The notes beneath the pieces were generated by a model, which made no database searches, was not told the DNA's origin, and worked only from the letters and a program-made list of their open reading frames with translations. Below, one piece after another: positions 43,836 to 53,200 of a stretch of 61,280 nt of DNA. Location: contig JAFWKK010000056.1 of assembly GCA_017514235.1 (NCBI GenBank), forward strand, positions 1 through 61,280. The letters run 5' to 3'. The translations under genes and the position numbers were made by a program. How positions within the stretch are numbered: the stretch's first letter is position 1; each line of letters starts with the position of its first letter. The stretch is from Kiritimatiellia bacterium (lineage in GTDB: Bacteria; Verrucomicrobiota; Kiritimatiellia; RFP12; UBA1067).

Positions 43836-45980
43836 ATGTTCAGGCAAAAGAAGAGAATGTTTGCGACATGGCGAATCGCATTGATTGCGACTACCCTGGC
43901 TTTGGTGCTTTCGGGCTGCTCTAAGCAGTTCGAAGTGCGCGGACCGGACGCGCCGAAACCATGGGAGAAGACCGCTGCCGAAGAGCTGACTCATTACCTT
44001 GAGCTATGTGCCGAGGGGCGGCAAGTGGCTGTCGGTTGGCGAAGTGCGGTGTTCCACGTCGGCGACACGGCATTTGCGCGGTCAAAGGGGCTGTCCCCAA
44101 GTTCGTTCAAGGACGAAGAGTGGTGCGTGAAGTCGTTCGGGCGTGACGTGGTGCTCGCGGGTGGCGGAACACGCGGAACGCTCTACGCCGTCTATCACTT
44201 TCTGGAGGATGACTGCGGAGTCAGGTGGTGGATGGATGGCGATGAGGACGTTCCGTCCGCGAAGCCGCTTAAGTTCGACACTCTCGACCGGTGCGGCAAG
44301 CCGTTCTTCCTCTGCCGCAACATCTACCGGTTCAGCACGTCCGACCCGCGCACTGCGATACGCAACCGCCTGAACGACAACGGCGACTCGCCGATTCCGG
44401 CTGAGCTTGGCGGAGCGTTTACATACGGTCCGCCGTACCTCGCGCACACCTGGGACAAGTACCTGCCGTTCGACAAGCACGGCAAGGAGCATCCCGAATG
44501 GTATGCGCTCGTCGGCGGCAAGAGGATTGGCGGACAGAACGTCGCGCAGATGTGCCTGACGTGTCCGGGGCTCACGGACGTATTTTCGCGCTGTCTTGAC
44601 GAGTTCATCGCCAAGGGCGAGGCGGATGCGGGGGCGAAGGGCGTTCCCGCGCCGCGCATCTACGACATCTCGATGAACGACAACATGCGCTTCTGCGAAT
44701 GCACGAACTGCACGGCGGCTACGGCGAAATACGGGCATTCGGGGCGTCAGCTCAACTTCATGAACGCTGTGGTCGAGAGGGCTGCAAAGGAACATCCAGA
44801 CCTGCTCTTCTCCACGTTCGCCTACTACTATTCGGAGCCGCCGCCCTCCAACGGCGTACGCGCGGCGGACAGCGTGGTCGTGCGCCTTTGCAACACGCGG
44901 CAGAACATGGCTGCGAGCATCTTCGACGAGGACAACCGCTTTATGCACGACCAGGTGCTGGAGTGGAACAAGTTCGCCCAGAACCTGTTCGTCTGGGACT
45001 ATGGCATTACGTACGGGAAAGGCAAGGGCTATCCGGTCCCCAACGAGCCGTACATCTTCGAGAAGTTTCGGTTCTACGCCGACAATGGCGTGAAGGGATT
45101 TCTTTTGGAACACGAGGATCCGGGCTGCTCCGACATGTACGAGCTGAAGTACCGGTTGGAGTGCAAGGCGATGGAAGACCCATACCAGGATCCAGGGCCG
45201 ATCATCGCGGATTTCATGTCCCGTTACTATGGCGCCGCAGGCGGCAAGGTACTGGAGGCGCGACGGTTGCTGGATCGACTCCGCCGAGAGCGCAAGGCGT
45301 TCATCACGTGGTTTCCGACGACAGGCGAGTTCAACTTTCTCAACGATGAGGATCTCGTGGAGTTCGAGCGAATGTTTGGCGCGGCGGCGGAATGTGTGAA
45401 AGGCGATGCGAAGCTGGAGAAGCGTGTCGAACGGGCGTATGCCAGCATCCGCCGTCTGACAGAGTTCCGACGCAAGTTTGGCACGAAGCATCCGCCGGAG
45501 AATGGAGTGGCAGACAAGCCGTTCTTTGATTTCCCTGCGCGCGAGAAAGGCTACACCCTCCACGATGGCGACAATGTCGGGTATGTGAAGGATCCAGACT
45601 TTGGCGATCCATTGGAAGGCGGAGAGACGGTTGTGCGCGTCAAGGCGGACGGCGATGCATCATACTATGACCTCCCGTTCGAGCTTGGCGTATATGCCGT
45701 GGCAGACAGGCGCGGCGTCGCGTCGAAGAGGTGGGAGAAGCCGCTCGGTACCGGCTATCGTTGGTACAGTCTTGGGAAGGTGACTCTGCCGGCGCGGAGC
45801 TTCTACTTCTACGCGACGCGCAAGTGGACGACTCAGCTGGCGATAAGCCTGCCCGGAATGAACGGCGGCACGTTTGAGGTCAAGGCGCTTGTCAAGTTCA
45901 CGGGCCCCCGCTTCTTCCCCGGCTCAACCGAACCGGACGAAATCCGCATCGCCCGTGTCATCTACTCGCCGATGGATTAG
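43836..45980 (+). CDS. DUF4838 lipoprotein, module 2
   Basis: The 714-residue protein has a lipoprotein signal with lipobox LSGC (Cys28, after TTLALVLSGC), so it should be membrane-anchored. The N-terminal alpha/beta domain (KTAAEELTHYLELC, GTRGTLYAVYHFLEDDCGVR) is followed by DUF4838 (HPEWYALVGGKR, ISMNDNMRFCECTNCTAA, LFVWDYGITYGKG) and a C-terminal beta-sandwich. It is a paralog of the module 1 protein at 31671, with the same domain order. The fold is related to alpha-glucuronidase and hexosaminidase families, but activity is unknown. It lies 23 bases after the giant LamG gene, so the two are probably co-transcribed. An ATG seven codons in is an alternative start. Confidence 0.8.
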   Translation: MFRQKKRMFATWRIALIATTLALVLSGCSKQFEVRGPDAPKPWEKTAAEELTHYLELCAEGRQVAVGWRSAVFHVGDTAFARSKGLSPSSFKDEEWCVKSFGRDVVLAGGGTRGTLYAVYHFLEDDCGVRWWMDGDEDVPSAKPLKFDTLDRCGKPFFLCRNIYRFSTSDPRTAIRNRLNDNGDSPIPAELGGAFTYGPPYLAHTWDKYLPFDKHGKEHPEWYALVGGKRIGGQNVAQMCLTCPGLTDVFSRCLDEFIAKGEADAGAKGVPAPRIYDISMNDNMRFCECTNCTAATAKYGHSGRQLNFMNAVVERAAKEHPDLLFSTFAYYYSEPPPSNGVRAADSVVVRLCNTRQNMAASIFDEDNRFMHDQVLEWNKFAQNLFVWDYGITYGKGKGYPVPNEPYIFEKFRFYADNGVKGFLLEHEDPGCSDMYELKYRLECKAMEDPYQDPGPIIADFMSRYYGAAGGKVLEARRLLDRLRRERKAFITWFPTTGEFNFLNDEDLVEFERMFGAAAECVKGDAKLEKRVERAYASIRRLTEFRRKFGTKHPPENGVADKPFFDFPAREKGYTLHDGDNVGYVKDPDFGDPLEGGETVVRVKADGDASYYDLPFELGVYAVADRRGVASKRWEKPLGTGYRWYSLGKVTLPARSFYFYATRKWTTQLAISLPGMNGGTFEVKALVKFTGPRFFPGSTEPDEIRIARVIYSPMD

Positions 45981-46051
45981 CAGCCCGATTTGCCGCTTGT
46001 CGAGCGACATCTTGGGCTGTAACAATGACATTTTGTCGTTTTGCAGCCCAA
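45981..46051. terminator. Mutually exclusive hairpins after module 2
   Basis: CAGCCC (45981-45986) can pair with GGGCTG (46014-46019), with TGTCG/CGACA (45998-46009) stacked inside. Alternatively TTGGGCTG (46012-46019) pairs with CAGCCCAA (46044-46051) around an AATGACA/TGTCGTT inner stem. The two structures share GGGCTG and exclude each other. The region directly follows the DUF4838 stop, so a terminator is likely, but there is no T-run after the second stem. Confidence 0.5.
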
Positions 46052-46081
46052 ATTGAGCTTTGGAGGTTCCAAAAGCGACGG

Positions 46082-46107
46082 ACGAAACTTTCGTGACGAA
46101 ATTTTCG
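46082..46107. promoter_or_regulatory. Two adjacent palindromes, candidate operator
   Basis: ACGAAACTTTCGT (46082-46094) and CGAAATTTTCG (46097-46107) are two similar palindromes whose centres are 14 bases apart. They lie over the expected -35 area of the ATPase promoter (-10 at 46129). This is a typical place for a repressor pair. Confidence 0.45.
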
Positions 46108-46128
46108 CCATGGATGTGCAGGATGTGG

Positions 46129-46134
46129 TATAAT
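46129..46134 (+). promoter_or_regulatory. -10 box of the AAA ATPase gene, leaderless start
   Basis: GGATGTGGTATAATACGCC holds a perfect TATAAT at 46129-46134. The expected start at about 46141 is two bases before the ATG at 46143. No Shine-Dalgarno sequence is present. Confidence 0.65.
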
Positions 46135-46142
46135 ACGCCAAC

Positions 46143-47252
46143 ATGAAACTGAAGAATCCTTTTTTGACGGCTGGATATGCCGGAGAAGAATACTTCTGCG
46201 ACCGTCGGCGCGAGACTGCGAAGATGATTGCGGCATTTGAGAACGACCGCAACCTTACGCTCATTGCGCCTAGACGCTACGGCAAGACAGGCCTCATAAA
46301 GAATGCGCTCGCAAAGATGCCGACGGAATTCGCCGGCGTCTATCTTGACATATTCTCCGTTGAGGACCTTGCCTCGTTCACGGCGGCATTTGCATCAGCA
46401 GTGGTGGGGGTCCTCGATTCGCCCGTCGAAAAGACGATTTCTGCCGTTGCCCGGTTCTTCAGGAGCTGCCGACCAACCATAACGCCACAGGAGGACGGGA
46501 CGCCGCGTTTTTCGTTCGACATAGCACCTTCGTCCGCAAAAGCGACGCTCGACGAGACCTTCGCCTATCTCAAATCGAAAAATCGCCGTGCCGTAATCGC
46601 AATCGACGAATTCCAGCAGATTGCCGAATTTCCGGAAAAGGGCGTGGAGGCGGCGTTGCGCAGCCATATACAGTTCGTACCTTGGGTGCGGTTCGTCTTC
46701 GCCGGATCGCGCCACCATGTCATGAGCGAAATGTTCGGGTCTGCGAAGCGACCGTTTTACCAGTCCACGGAAATCCTCTCACTTGGGACGATCGACCCCG
46801 TTGAATACGAAAAATTCGCGCGGACTCATTTTGCGGCACGGCAAAAGCGCGTCAGCACAAAGGTGTTCCAATCGCTCTACGAGAGATTCGAAGGCATCAC
46901 GTGGTATGTCCAGGCGGTGCTGAACAAAGTGTGGGAATCCGGCTGCGGACTGACGTCGGCAAGACAGATCGACGAGGCGGTGGATTCGCTGGTGGAGGGG
47001 AATGCCATCGTATTCCATGACTTGTTCCGCAGCCAAAACGACGCATCACGCACCTTGTTGAAAGCTGTGGCTGAAGAGGGATGCGTCGCATCGCCAACTG
47101 CGGGAGGCTTCCTGTCGAGACATAGTCTGCCGTCTCATTCAACTGTTCGCTCTGCGCTGAAGAATCTGATTGATGGAGACTTGCTCTATCAAACAGACAA
47201 TGGCTATGTAGTATATGATCGGCTTTTCGGCATCTGGCTTTCGCGACTGTAG
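46143..47252 (+). CDS. AAA/STAND-type ATP-binding protein
   Basis: The 369-residue cytoplasmic protein belongs to the archaeal-type ATPase group (ATPase_2-like). Residues 1-35 (NPFLTAGYAGEEYFCDRRRE) are the typical opening. Walker A is APRRYGKTGLI (about 42-52), Walker B is AVIAIDEFQQ (about 155), and the sensor segment is VRFVFAGSRHHVMSEMF. The C-terminus is a winged-helix pair (SLPSHSTVRSALKNLIDGDL). Unlike the related broken gene at 6227-7463, it is intact. It is inserted between two carbohydrate modules, has its own promoter and two palindromes upstream, and no partner gene. Family members are linked to mobile elements or stress, but their roles are mostly unknown. Confidence 0.8.
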   Translation: MKLKNPFLTAGYAGEEYFCDRRRETAKMIAAFENDRNLTLIAPRRYGKTGLIKNALAKMPTEFAGVYLDIFSVEDLASFTAAFASAVVGVLDSPVEKTISAVARFFRSCRPTITPQEDGTPRFSFDIAPSSAKATLDETFAYLKSKNRRAVIAIDEFQQIAEFPEKGVEAALRSHIQFVPWVRFVFAGSRHHVMSEMFGSAKRPFYQSTEILSLGTIDPVEYEKFARTHFAARQKRVSTKVFQSLYERFEGITWYVQAVLNKVWESGCGLTSARQIDEAVDSLVEGNAIVFHDLFRSQNDASRTLLKAVAEEGCVASPTAGGFLSRHSLPSHSTVRSALKNLIDGDLLYQTDNGYVVYDRLFGIWLSRL

Positions 47253-47297
47253 CGCACTGTCTCCCTCAGCGCGGCGAGTTGCGTCTGACGAGACTCG

Positions 47298-47326
47298 TTA
47301 CTGTCATCTGTCGTTTGTGGTATACT
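47298..47326 (+). promoter_or_regulatory. Promoter of regulator gene, module 3
   Basis: TTACTG (47298-47303) and TATACT (47321-47326) with a 17-base spacer. The predicted start near 47333 gives a leader of about four bases before the ATG at 47337. Confidence 0.6.
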
Positions 47327-47336
47327 CTACTTAGTT

Positions 47337-48455
47337 ATGGCAATCAAGGGCAATCTTCCATGTCGGCGACACGCCATTTACAGTTTGGATCCTGCGGCGG
47401 CGGAGACGCTGACGGAACAGTTGACGGGTAATCTGCGCCGCGCCATCGCCAATGGTGTGTTCAAGCCAGGCGACAAGCTGCCGGGGGTGCGGCAGATGGC
47501 GGAGCTGTGCGGCACGAGCGTCCAGGTGCCGATTGACGCCCTCAAGGCACTTGCTAACGAAGGTTTTGTCAAGGCGCGGCCGCGCATCGGTTGCATTGTC
47601 TTGGGCAAGAGCCGAAAGGTGTGGCAGGGGCGCATCCTGATGGTTCACGTGGGGGCGCACTCCAACTACGGGCAGAACGTCTTCTGCGGAGAGGTGGCGT
47701 CTCTGCTCGGCGCGGCGAACTGGCGGGTCGAGCATTTCTACGTGCCGAGACGTGGGCCGGAATATCTCGATCTGAAATCGTTCGCCAAGGCTCTCTCCGA
47801 GAAGTACGACCTTGTGCTGTTGCCGGCGCATGACCCGCCTGTAGTCGGGATTGTGCAGAAAAGCGGTCATCCCTATATGCTTCTTGCGGCGCAGGTCGGC
47901 GAACCGAAGGGCGCAGGGTGCATCGGCAGCATGGCATGGACTGACAGTCAGGCCGTAGCCGACTTTGCGGAGCATTGCCGCGAGGCGGGCGTTCGCCGCG
48001 TTCTCGTGGTGCGGCTTGAAGATTGCTTCTATGCGAATCTCAATAGGCTATCCGATGAAGGCGTCGAGGTCGAATATCTGCACATTGATGGTGAGATGTC
48101 CGACTTGCGTGCGGAAAGCGTTAGTTGCAACGCGTATGAGGCTATCCTGAAAGGGATGGCGGGCAGACGTACGTCACGCCCGGACCTGATCTATTTTGCC
48201 GACGATTATCTTGCGCGAGGTGGCTTATGGGCGTTGGAGCGGCTGGGGCTGCGTGTGTCGGAAGACATCAAGGTAGTCTCCCTCAGCAACTACGGCAATG
48301 CACCATTCTATCCAAAGCCGCTTACGAGGTTCGAGCACAATCATTTCGACTATGCCGCGAAGACGGCGCGGGCGATTCTGCGCTATCTCAGGTCGGGTCA
48401 CCTGCCGGGAACGGTGCTTTGCGCGCTACGCTACGTGCGCGGCGAGACGTTTTGA
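47337..48455 (+). CDS. GntR-HTH/LacI-sensor transcriptional regulator, module 3
   Basis: The 372-residue protein carries the same GntR winged helix as the module 2 regulator (residues 18-65 identical) on a diverged LacI-type effector domain (LIYFADDYLARGGLWALERL, RVSEDIKVVSLSNYGN). Both end in a RGETF motif. About 65-70 percent DNA similarity outside the HTH (my estimate by eye) against 98 percent inside it suggests gene conversion of the DNA-binding part. It should control the downstream beta-solenoid and DUF6259 genes. The ATG at 47337 is four bases from the predicted transcription start and has no Shine-Dalgarno sequence. Confidence 0.85.
   Translation: MAIKGNLPCRRHAIYSLDPAAAETLTEQLTGNLRRAIANGVFKPGDKLPGVRQMAELCGTSVQVPIDALKALANEGFVKARPRIGCIVLGKSRKVWQGRILMVHVGAHSNYGQNVFCGEVASLLGAANWRVEHFYVPRRGPEYLDLKSFAKALSEKYDLVLLPAHDPPVVGIVQKSGHPYMLLAAQVGEPKGAGCIGSMAWTDSQAVADFAEHCREAGVRRVLVVRLEDCFYANLNRLSDEGVEVEYLHIDGEMSDLRAESVSCNAYEAILKGMAGRRTSRPDLIYFADDYLARGGLWALERLGLRVSEDIKVVSLSNYGNAPFYPKPLTRFEHNHFDYAAKTARAILRYLRSGHLPGTVLCALRYVRGETF
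47392..47535 (+). repeat. 144-bp near-identical HTH-coding segment, copy 2
   Basis: Partner of 38817-38960, offset by exactly 8575 bases, same orientation, three silent differences. As a direct repeat within coding sequence it could also recombine to delete everything between, namely module 2 and the ATPase gene. Confidence 0.85.
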
Positions 48456-48457
48456 AT

Positions 48458-48473
48458 CTGTATAGATTGTGCA
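48458..48473 (+). promoter_or_regulatory. Candidate regulator operator, module 3
   Basis: CTGTATAGATTGTGCA, 15 of 16 identical to 39885-39900, sits just after the regulator stop, in the same place as in module 2. See that entry for the reasoning. Confidence 0.4.
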
Positions 48474-48496
48474 GATGATGAATTTTGAAGTGCGCA

Positions 48497-48525
48497 TTGC
48501 GGGATGCCGACGGCTGTGCTATATT
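48497..48525 (+). promoter_or_regulatory. Promoter of the beta-solenoid protein gene
   Basis: TTGCGG (48497-48502) and TATATT (48520-48525) are 17 bases apart. An AAGGAGGG Shine-Dalgarno sequence (48542-48549) follows and sets the start at the ATG at 48560. Confidence 0.55.
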
Positions 48526-48559
48526 GATTTCAACTTTCTGCAAGGAGGGAGAATGGGCT

Positions 48560-50218
48560 ATGGCAAGGAAAGTTTCAGATAGACGCTTTGGGACGTTCGC
48601 GTTCTGCGGTGCGGCGGTGATGGTCGGAATGTCGGTCTGTGCCGATACTTTCACTTGGCATGGACCGAGCGATATCGTTGGAAGCGGCAACTTCGGGACT
48701 GCCGGAAACTGGTTTGATTCGACAGGAAACCGCACACAGACGATTCCGGGTGCCAGTGACGATGTGAAGTTCACAAACGGGAACGACCTCTGGTCGGTGC
48801 AGACGGTGACGCTTGATGCCGACAGGTCGGTCGCGTCATTGACGGTCGAGGGTGGTAACGTGCGCGCCTTGGGCAAGGTTGCCTATGCGGCCTTGGCTCT
48901 TGACGGACATGCGCTTACAGTGAGCGGGCAGCTGTACATGGAAGGCATACAGGGCTGGGGTTCATACCGGGCAGGTCAATGCAGTGTTCGCGGCGGCACT
49001 CTCAACGTCGGATCTGTTCAGGTCGGGCGTACGGGCGAGTGGGGGCAAGGCTCAGGAACGCTGATTGTGAAGGGTTCGGGCACGACACTGTCCAGTTCAG
49101 GCGAAGTCAAGATTGAGGGGCCGTTCACGAAAATGGAAGTGTCGGACGGCGCTACATTTTCGGGCGGAAAGTTCAGGGTCGCCGGACAGCGCGCCAATCG
49201 TTCGGCGGTTGGCGGCACTGGATTTGAAAGAAGCATAGTTGCAATCTCGAACAGCAACACAAAGGTTACGTTTACCGGTTTCGCCTTGCACCATGATGTT
49301 GACGTGACGATAAGCGACGGAGCATTCGTCAAGGTGACAGGCTGGGGGTATTACAACAATAACTTTTCCGGTTTCTGGGTTGGTAGCCTTGGACGCACTT
49401 TTTATGGCAATTGCATTGGTGGCGCGTGGGGTGGCTATGGGACATCGTGCGGAAACTATGGTTCACTTGTCATCGATAATGCGACATTTGAGTCTGGCGA
49501 CCATTTTGCCGTTGGCTGTTCCCGTGCGGCTTTAGGCGGGGCGGGAGCGACGCTTACGCTTCAGAATGGTGCGAAGTTCTCGTCGGGCGAATTCTTCGTA
49601 GGATTGTCGGGTGATGGTACTGGTCAGAACTCGACCAACAACGTGCTTAACGTTCTCAGCGGTTCGGAGTTGAAAGTCACCGCATTGACTGTCAGCCGAT
49701 ATGGCAATACGTCGTTCTGCAAGATGAACGTAAACAATGCGACTGTCAAGTGCGAAACCCTTAGAATTGGCAGTTATACGTCAAGTGTGCTGAACTCCAA
49801 CGCCTGCATTACGGTGTCGGGCGCGGCACCGGCTATCACGCTTTCGAGTACGTCTGCGACGGCGTTTGAGGTGCGCATGGGTTCGCAGGTGCGCTTCATC
49901 CTGCCGGAAGACGGATTTGTCGCCGCGCCGATTTCGGTCAAGGGCGGCGTTTCGATCGTTGCGGACGAAAACGACTATGCCGTCGATCCCGTAAGGCTTG
50001 TCATTGACGCCAATGCGTTCGGCAGGAAGCATCCAAACGGAACGGCGACTTTGATCGAATGCGCCACGGCATCCGCAGAATCGTTTCAGCGTCTGGCGGA
50101 CAACCTGGTTTTTGTTGATACTCCAGACAGACGCAAGGGAACGGTTTCAGTCGTCGGCGGCACGAAACTCGTCTATGCCGCACCACCGCCGCTTGGCACA
50201 AAGCTCATGATTCGATAA
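48560..50218 (+). CDS. Secreted beta-solenoid, adhesin-like protein, module 3
   Basis: The 552-residue protein has a signal peptide (RFGTFAFCGAAVMVGMSVCA). The mature part is Gly-, Ser-, Thr- and Asn-rich with regular short strands (TLNVGSVQVGRTGEWGQGSG, ATLTLQNGAKFSSGEFFVG), as in autotransporter-like beta-helices. The last 60 residues resemble the end of the module 2 giant protein and close with PPLGTKLMIR, the shared G-x-x-hydrophobic-R tag. No beta-barrel translocator domain is present, so it is not a classical autotransporter. The ATG at 48560 is chosen by the strong Shine-Dalgarno sequence; a longer frame starting at 48485 lacks one. Confidence 0.72.
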   Translation: MARKVSDRRFGTFAFCGAAVMVGMSVCADTFTWHGPSDIVGSGNFGTAGNWFDSTGNRTQTIPGASDDVKFTNGNDLWSVQTVTLDADRSVASLTVEGGNVRALGKVAYAALALDGHALTVSGQLYMEGIQGWGSYRAGQCSVRGGTLNVGSVQVGRTGEWGQGSGTLIVKGSGTTLSSSGEVKIEGPFTKMEVSDGATFSGGKFRVAGQRANRSAVGGTGFERSIVAISNSNTKVTFTGFALHHDVDVTISDGAFVKVTGWGYYNNNFSGFWVGSLGRTFYGNCIGGAWGGYGTSCGNYGSLVIDNATFESGDHFAVGCSRAALGGAGATLTLQNGAKFSSGEFFVGLSGDGTGQNSTNNVLNVLSGSELKVTALTVSRYGNTSFCKMNVNNATVKCETLRIGSYTSSVLNSNACITVSGAAPAITLSSTSATAFEVRMGSQVRFILPEDGFVAAPISVKGGVSIVADENDYAVDPVRLVIDANAFGRKHPNGTATLIECATASAESFQRLADNLVFVDTPDRRKGTVSVVGGTKLVYAAPPPLGTKLMIR

Positions 50219-50223
50219 TCGCA

Positions 50224-50235
50224 CATCTTAAGATG
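50224..50235. repeat. 12-bp perfect palindrome
   Basis: CATCTTAAGATG lies between the beta-solenoid gene and the DUF6259 gene, 22 bases before the latter's ATG. It is too short for a terminator, but could be a regulator site. Confidence 0.3.
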
Positions 50236-50257
50236 CTGTAAGAAAAGGAACAAGGGT

Positions 50258-53200
50258 ATGCGCAGATTGATGATGGTGGCAGCATGTTGGGCCGTCGCGC
50301 TGTCGGTTTCGGCAGCAGAGGAGTGGCGGTTCGAGGTCGCGGCGGATGCGCCGAAGGTCGTGTCGTGTCCAGTCGATGCGAGCTGGGCGAAGGGCATGGA
50401 GACGCAAGAGGTAGTCGCTGTCGCAGACGATGGTTCTGCCGTTGCCGTGCCATGGACGCTCGAAACATCTGGGCTGCGTCCTGAATTGGTGTGGGTGGCG
50501 GATGGACGGCAACGCTTTGCATTGCGTGGACGCACTGTGGACGCGTCGCTACCCGAAACCGATCTGGCCGCAGAAACGGTCGGCGATGCGATTGTGGTCA
50601 GCAACTCGTTCTTCTCTCTTCGGCATCCGCTGAACGGCAAGGGCGGCTTCCCGGAGAAGATTCGCTTCGTGCAGAGCGGCGCGGCGGACGACGGACTTTT
50701 CTTCATGGATCAGTTCGTACGCAAGAACGCGTCCGGTGGCGCAGACGCCACGCCAATTCGGTGCAACGGCAGTTCGTCGGCACGGCTTGCCTTCAATTCG
50801 CCGCTTCGCGCCGTTGTCGAAGTCAAGGCAAAGGTCGCCGACATCGAGGCTGTTTATCGCTATATCTATTCGGCATGGTCGCCGCTTGTGCGAGTCGACG
50901 TGCTGTGCTGCCAGGGCGCGGGCAAGGCCTGTTCTGAAGTGTGGACGGCGGGCTTGGGCTGGCCGCGCGAGTCGCCGCGCTATCCCGAATATCTAGCGAA
51001 GGGCAGCGACAGCGCGACGCCGTTTCAGAAGAAGGGCGAGAAAAGCCGAGCGTTTTCGGACCACTGGATTGCGTTTACGGACGGCACGAACGCCGTCGGC
51101 GTTGCATCCGTCTTCGGCGCGGTAGGCTGGGATGCCTCGTCGTCGTTCGTCTATTATCTTCTCGCCCAGCGCGATGGATGGGACACGATGGCCATGGCTC
51201 GTTCCGCGCTTCTCTATCTTGGTCCTGTGCAGAGCCGCGACTGGTTCGACAGCGCGTTCGCCGGCGTCAGGCCGCAGGTGAAGGTCATGCGCGACAATTT
51301 GCAGTGGGTTCCGACCAGTCCGCTTTACGTTCGCGCAGATGCGACGTTTCTTGAGGGGCGTGGAATCCGTCTCGCTTTCGATTCGGCGGAGCGCGGCTTC
51401 AACTGCATCGGAATCGAGAACCGCGTAAACCATGATCCGGCGGCGTTCTGCCGCGAAGAGCAGGGACAGGCGGCGTTCTGGAAACTGGCGTTCTGGAAAG
51501 ACGGCTCGCCGACTAACGCGCTCGCCATAGACAATCTCGCGCCGTGCAAGAAGTCGGTCGAGTGTATGAAAGACAGATTGGTCTTCAACTGGCGCGGACT
51601 GTCACTCGGCGACGAAATGGGCGTTCTGGACGTGAAGGCGACCGTTGCGCTCACGCAGGGTGGAACGGCGGCTGAATGGCGGATTGCCGTCAAGAATCGC
51701 AGCAATCGGTGGGGACTTGCCGAGACAACCTATCCGCTTCTTCGCAACGTCGTCAAGCCGCTTGAGGCAGACGTCTTGATACCGAAGGGCAACTATTCCG
51801 GACGGCTCGCGAAGTCGTATCAGGCCGGGCAGCAGGTCGGCGGCACGTCGCTTCGGTATCCGACGAGCCTTGGCACGTCGGTTCAGACATGTGCGTACAT
51901 GCTGGGCGGCACGGGGCTTCAGTTGACCGCGCTGGACGGCAAGGGACAGACGAAGTACATAGAAATGCCGGGGTTCGACTTCAGCATCCGCTATCCAAGC
52001 CCAGACCAAGGCGTTCCCGGCACGGCGAACGCGCCGGACTTCGCGGTCGAGACTGCCGCGTTCTCCGGCGACTGGTGGCGGGTCGCGAAGCGCTACCGCG
52101 CCTGGGCGACGCGGCAGAAGTGGGCGGCGAAGGGACCGCTTGCGACGCGCGCCGACTTCAACCGGCAGCTTGGAGATGTCGGCTATTGGATCAAGAGCGA
52201 CTGGAGGCATTCTTCTCCGCAGCAAGTCTCAAACTTCATGGCGCGTGCTATGGCCGAGATGCCTGGCGTTCCGCTCGGTTTCCAGTGGTACTGCTGGCAT
52301 CAGTGCCCGTTCGACAACAACTACCCGGAACTCCTGCCGGAGAAGCCCGGAATGAAGGAGGTCGTTTCGTGGCTCAAGGGGAAGGGCGTTCTTGTGATGC
52401 CCTACATAAACGGACGACTCTGGGACGAGATTCTGCCGAGCCATGCCGCCGCCGTGCCCGCCGCCGTCAAGAACGTGGACGGAACACGCTACGTTGACAA
52501 ATACGGCGGGCACAGGCTTTCGGTGATGTGTCCGACGACGAAGCTGTGGCAAAAGAAGCTGGACGACCTCTGCGACACCATGGAGAACGAGATCGGCGTG
52601 AACGCGCTCTACCTCGACCAGATATCGGCTTCAATGCCTGCGCCCTGCTTCGACCGGACGCACGGGCATCCCCTCGGCGGCGGCTCGCACTGGACGGAAG
52701 GCTACCGCGAGCTGATGAAGACAATCCGCGAAAAGGCGGTCAAGCGCGGCGTTGCGCTCACTTCGGAAAACGCCGCCGAGCCCTACATGGACAGTTTCGA
52801 CGCGCACCTCACATGGTTCGGACACGCCTACGACGACGTGCCCATGCTGCCCGCCGTCTATTCCGGCTACACGGTCTATTTCAGCTGCGTGTCGGACAAG
52901 AGGGATTCGCTCGACTCATACTGCGCCCAGCAGGGAGAAGCCTTCATCTTCGGCTGTCAGCTCGACTGGAATGACCCATGGATTCTCGATGACGCGCACA
53001 GGGAGCATTTCGCTTTCGTGGCACGGCTTGCCAGAGAGCGCATTGCCCACAAGAAGTTCTTGCTCGAAGGCGAGCTTTTGGGTGAACTGCCCACGCCACC
53101 TGGTTTGCCGACGGTTGAAGTGAAATGGAATCGCATCGGAATGTACTACGATTCGACGCGGTTCCGGATGCCCGCCGTGCGCGGCGCTGTGTGGCGCGAT

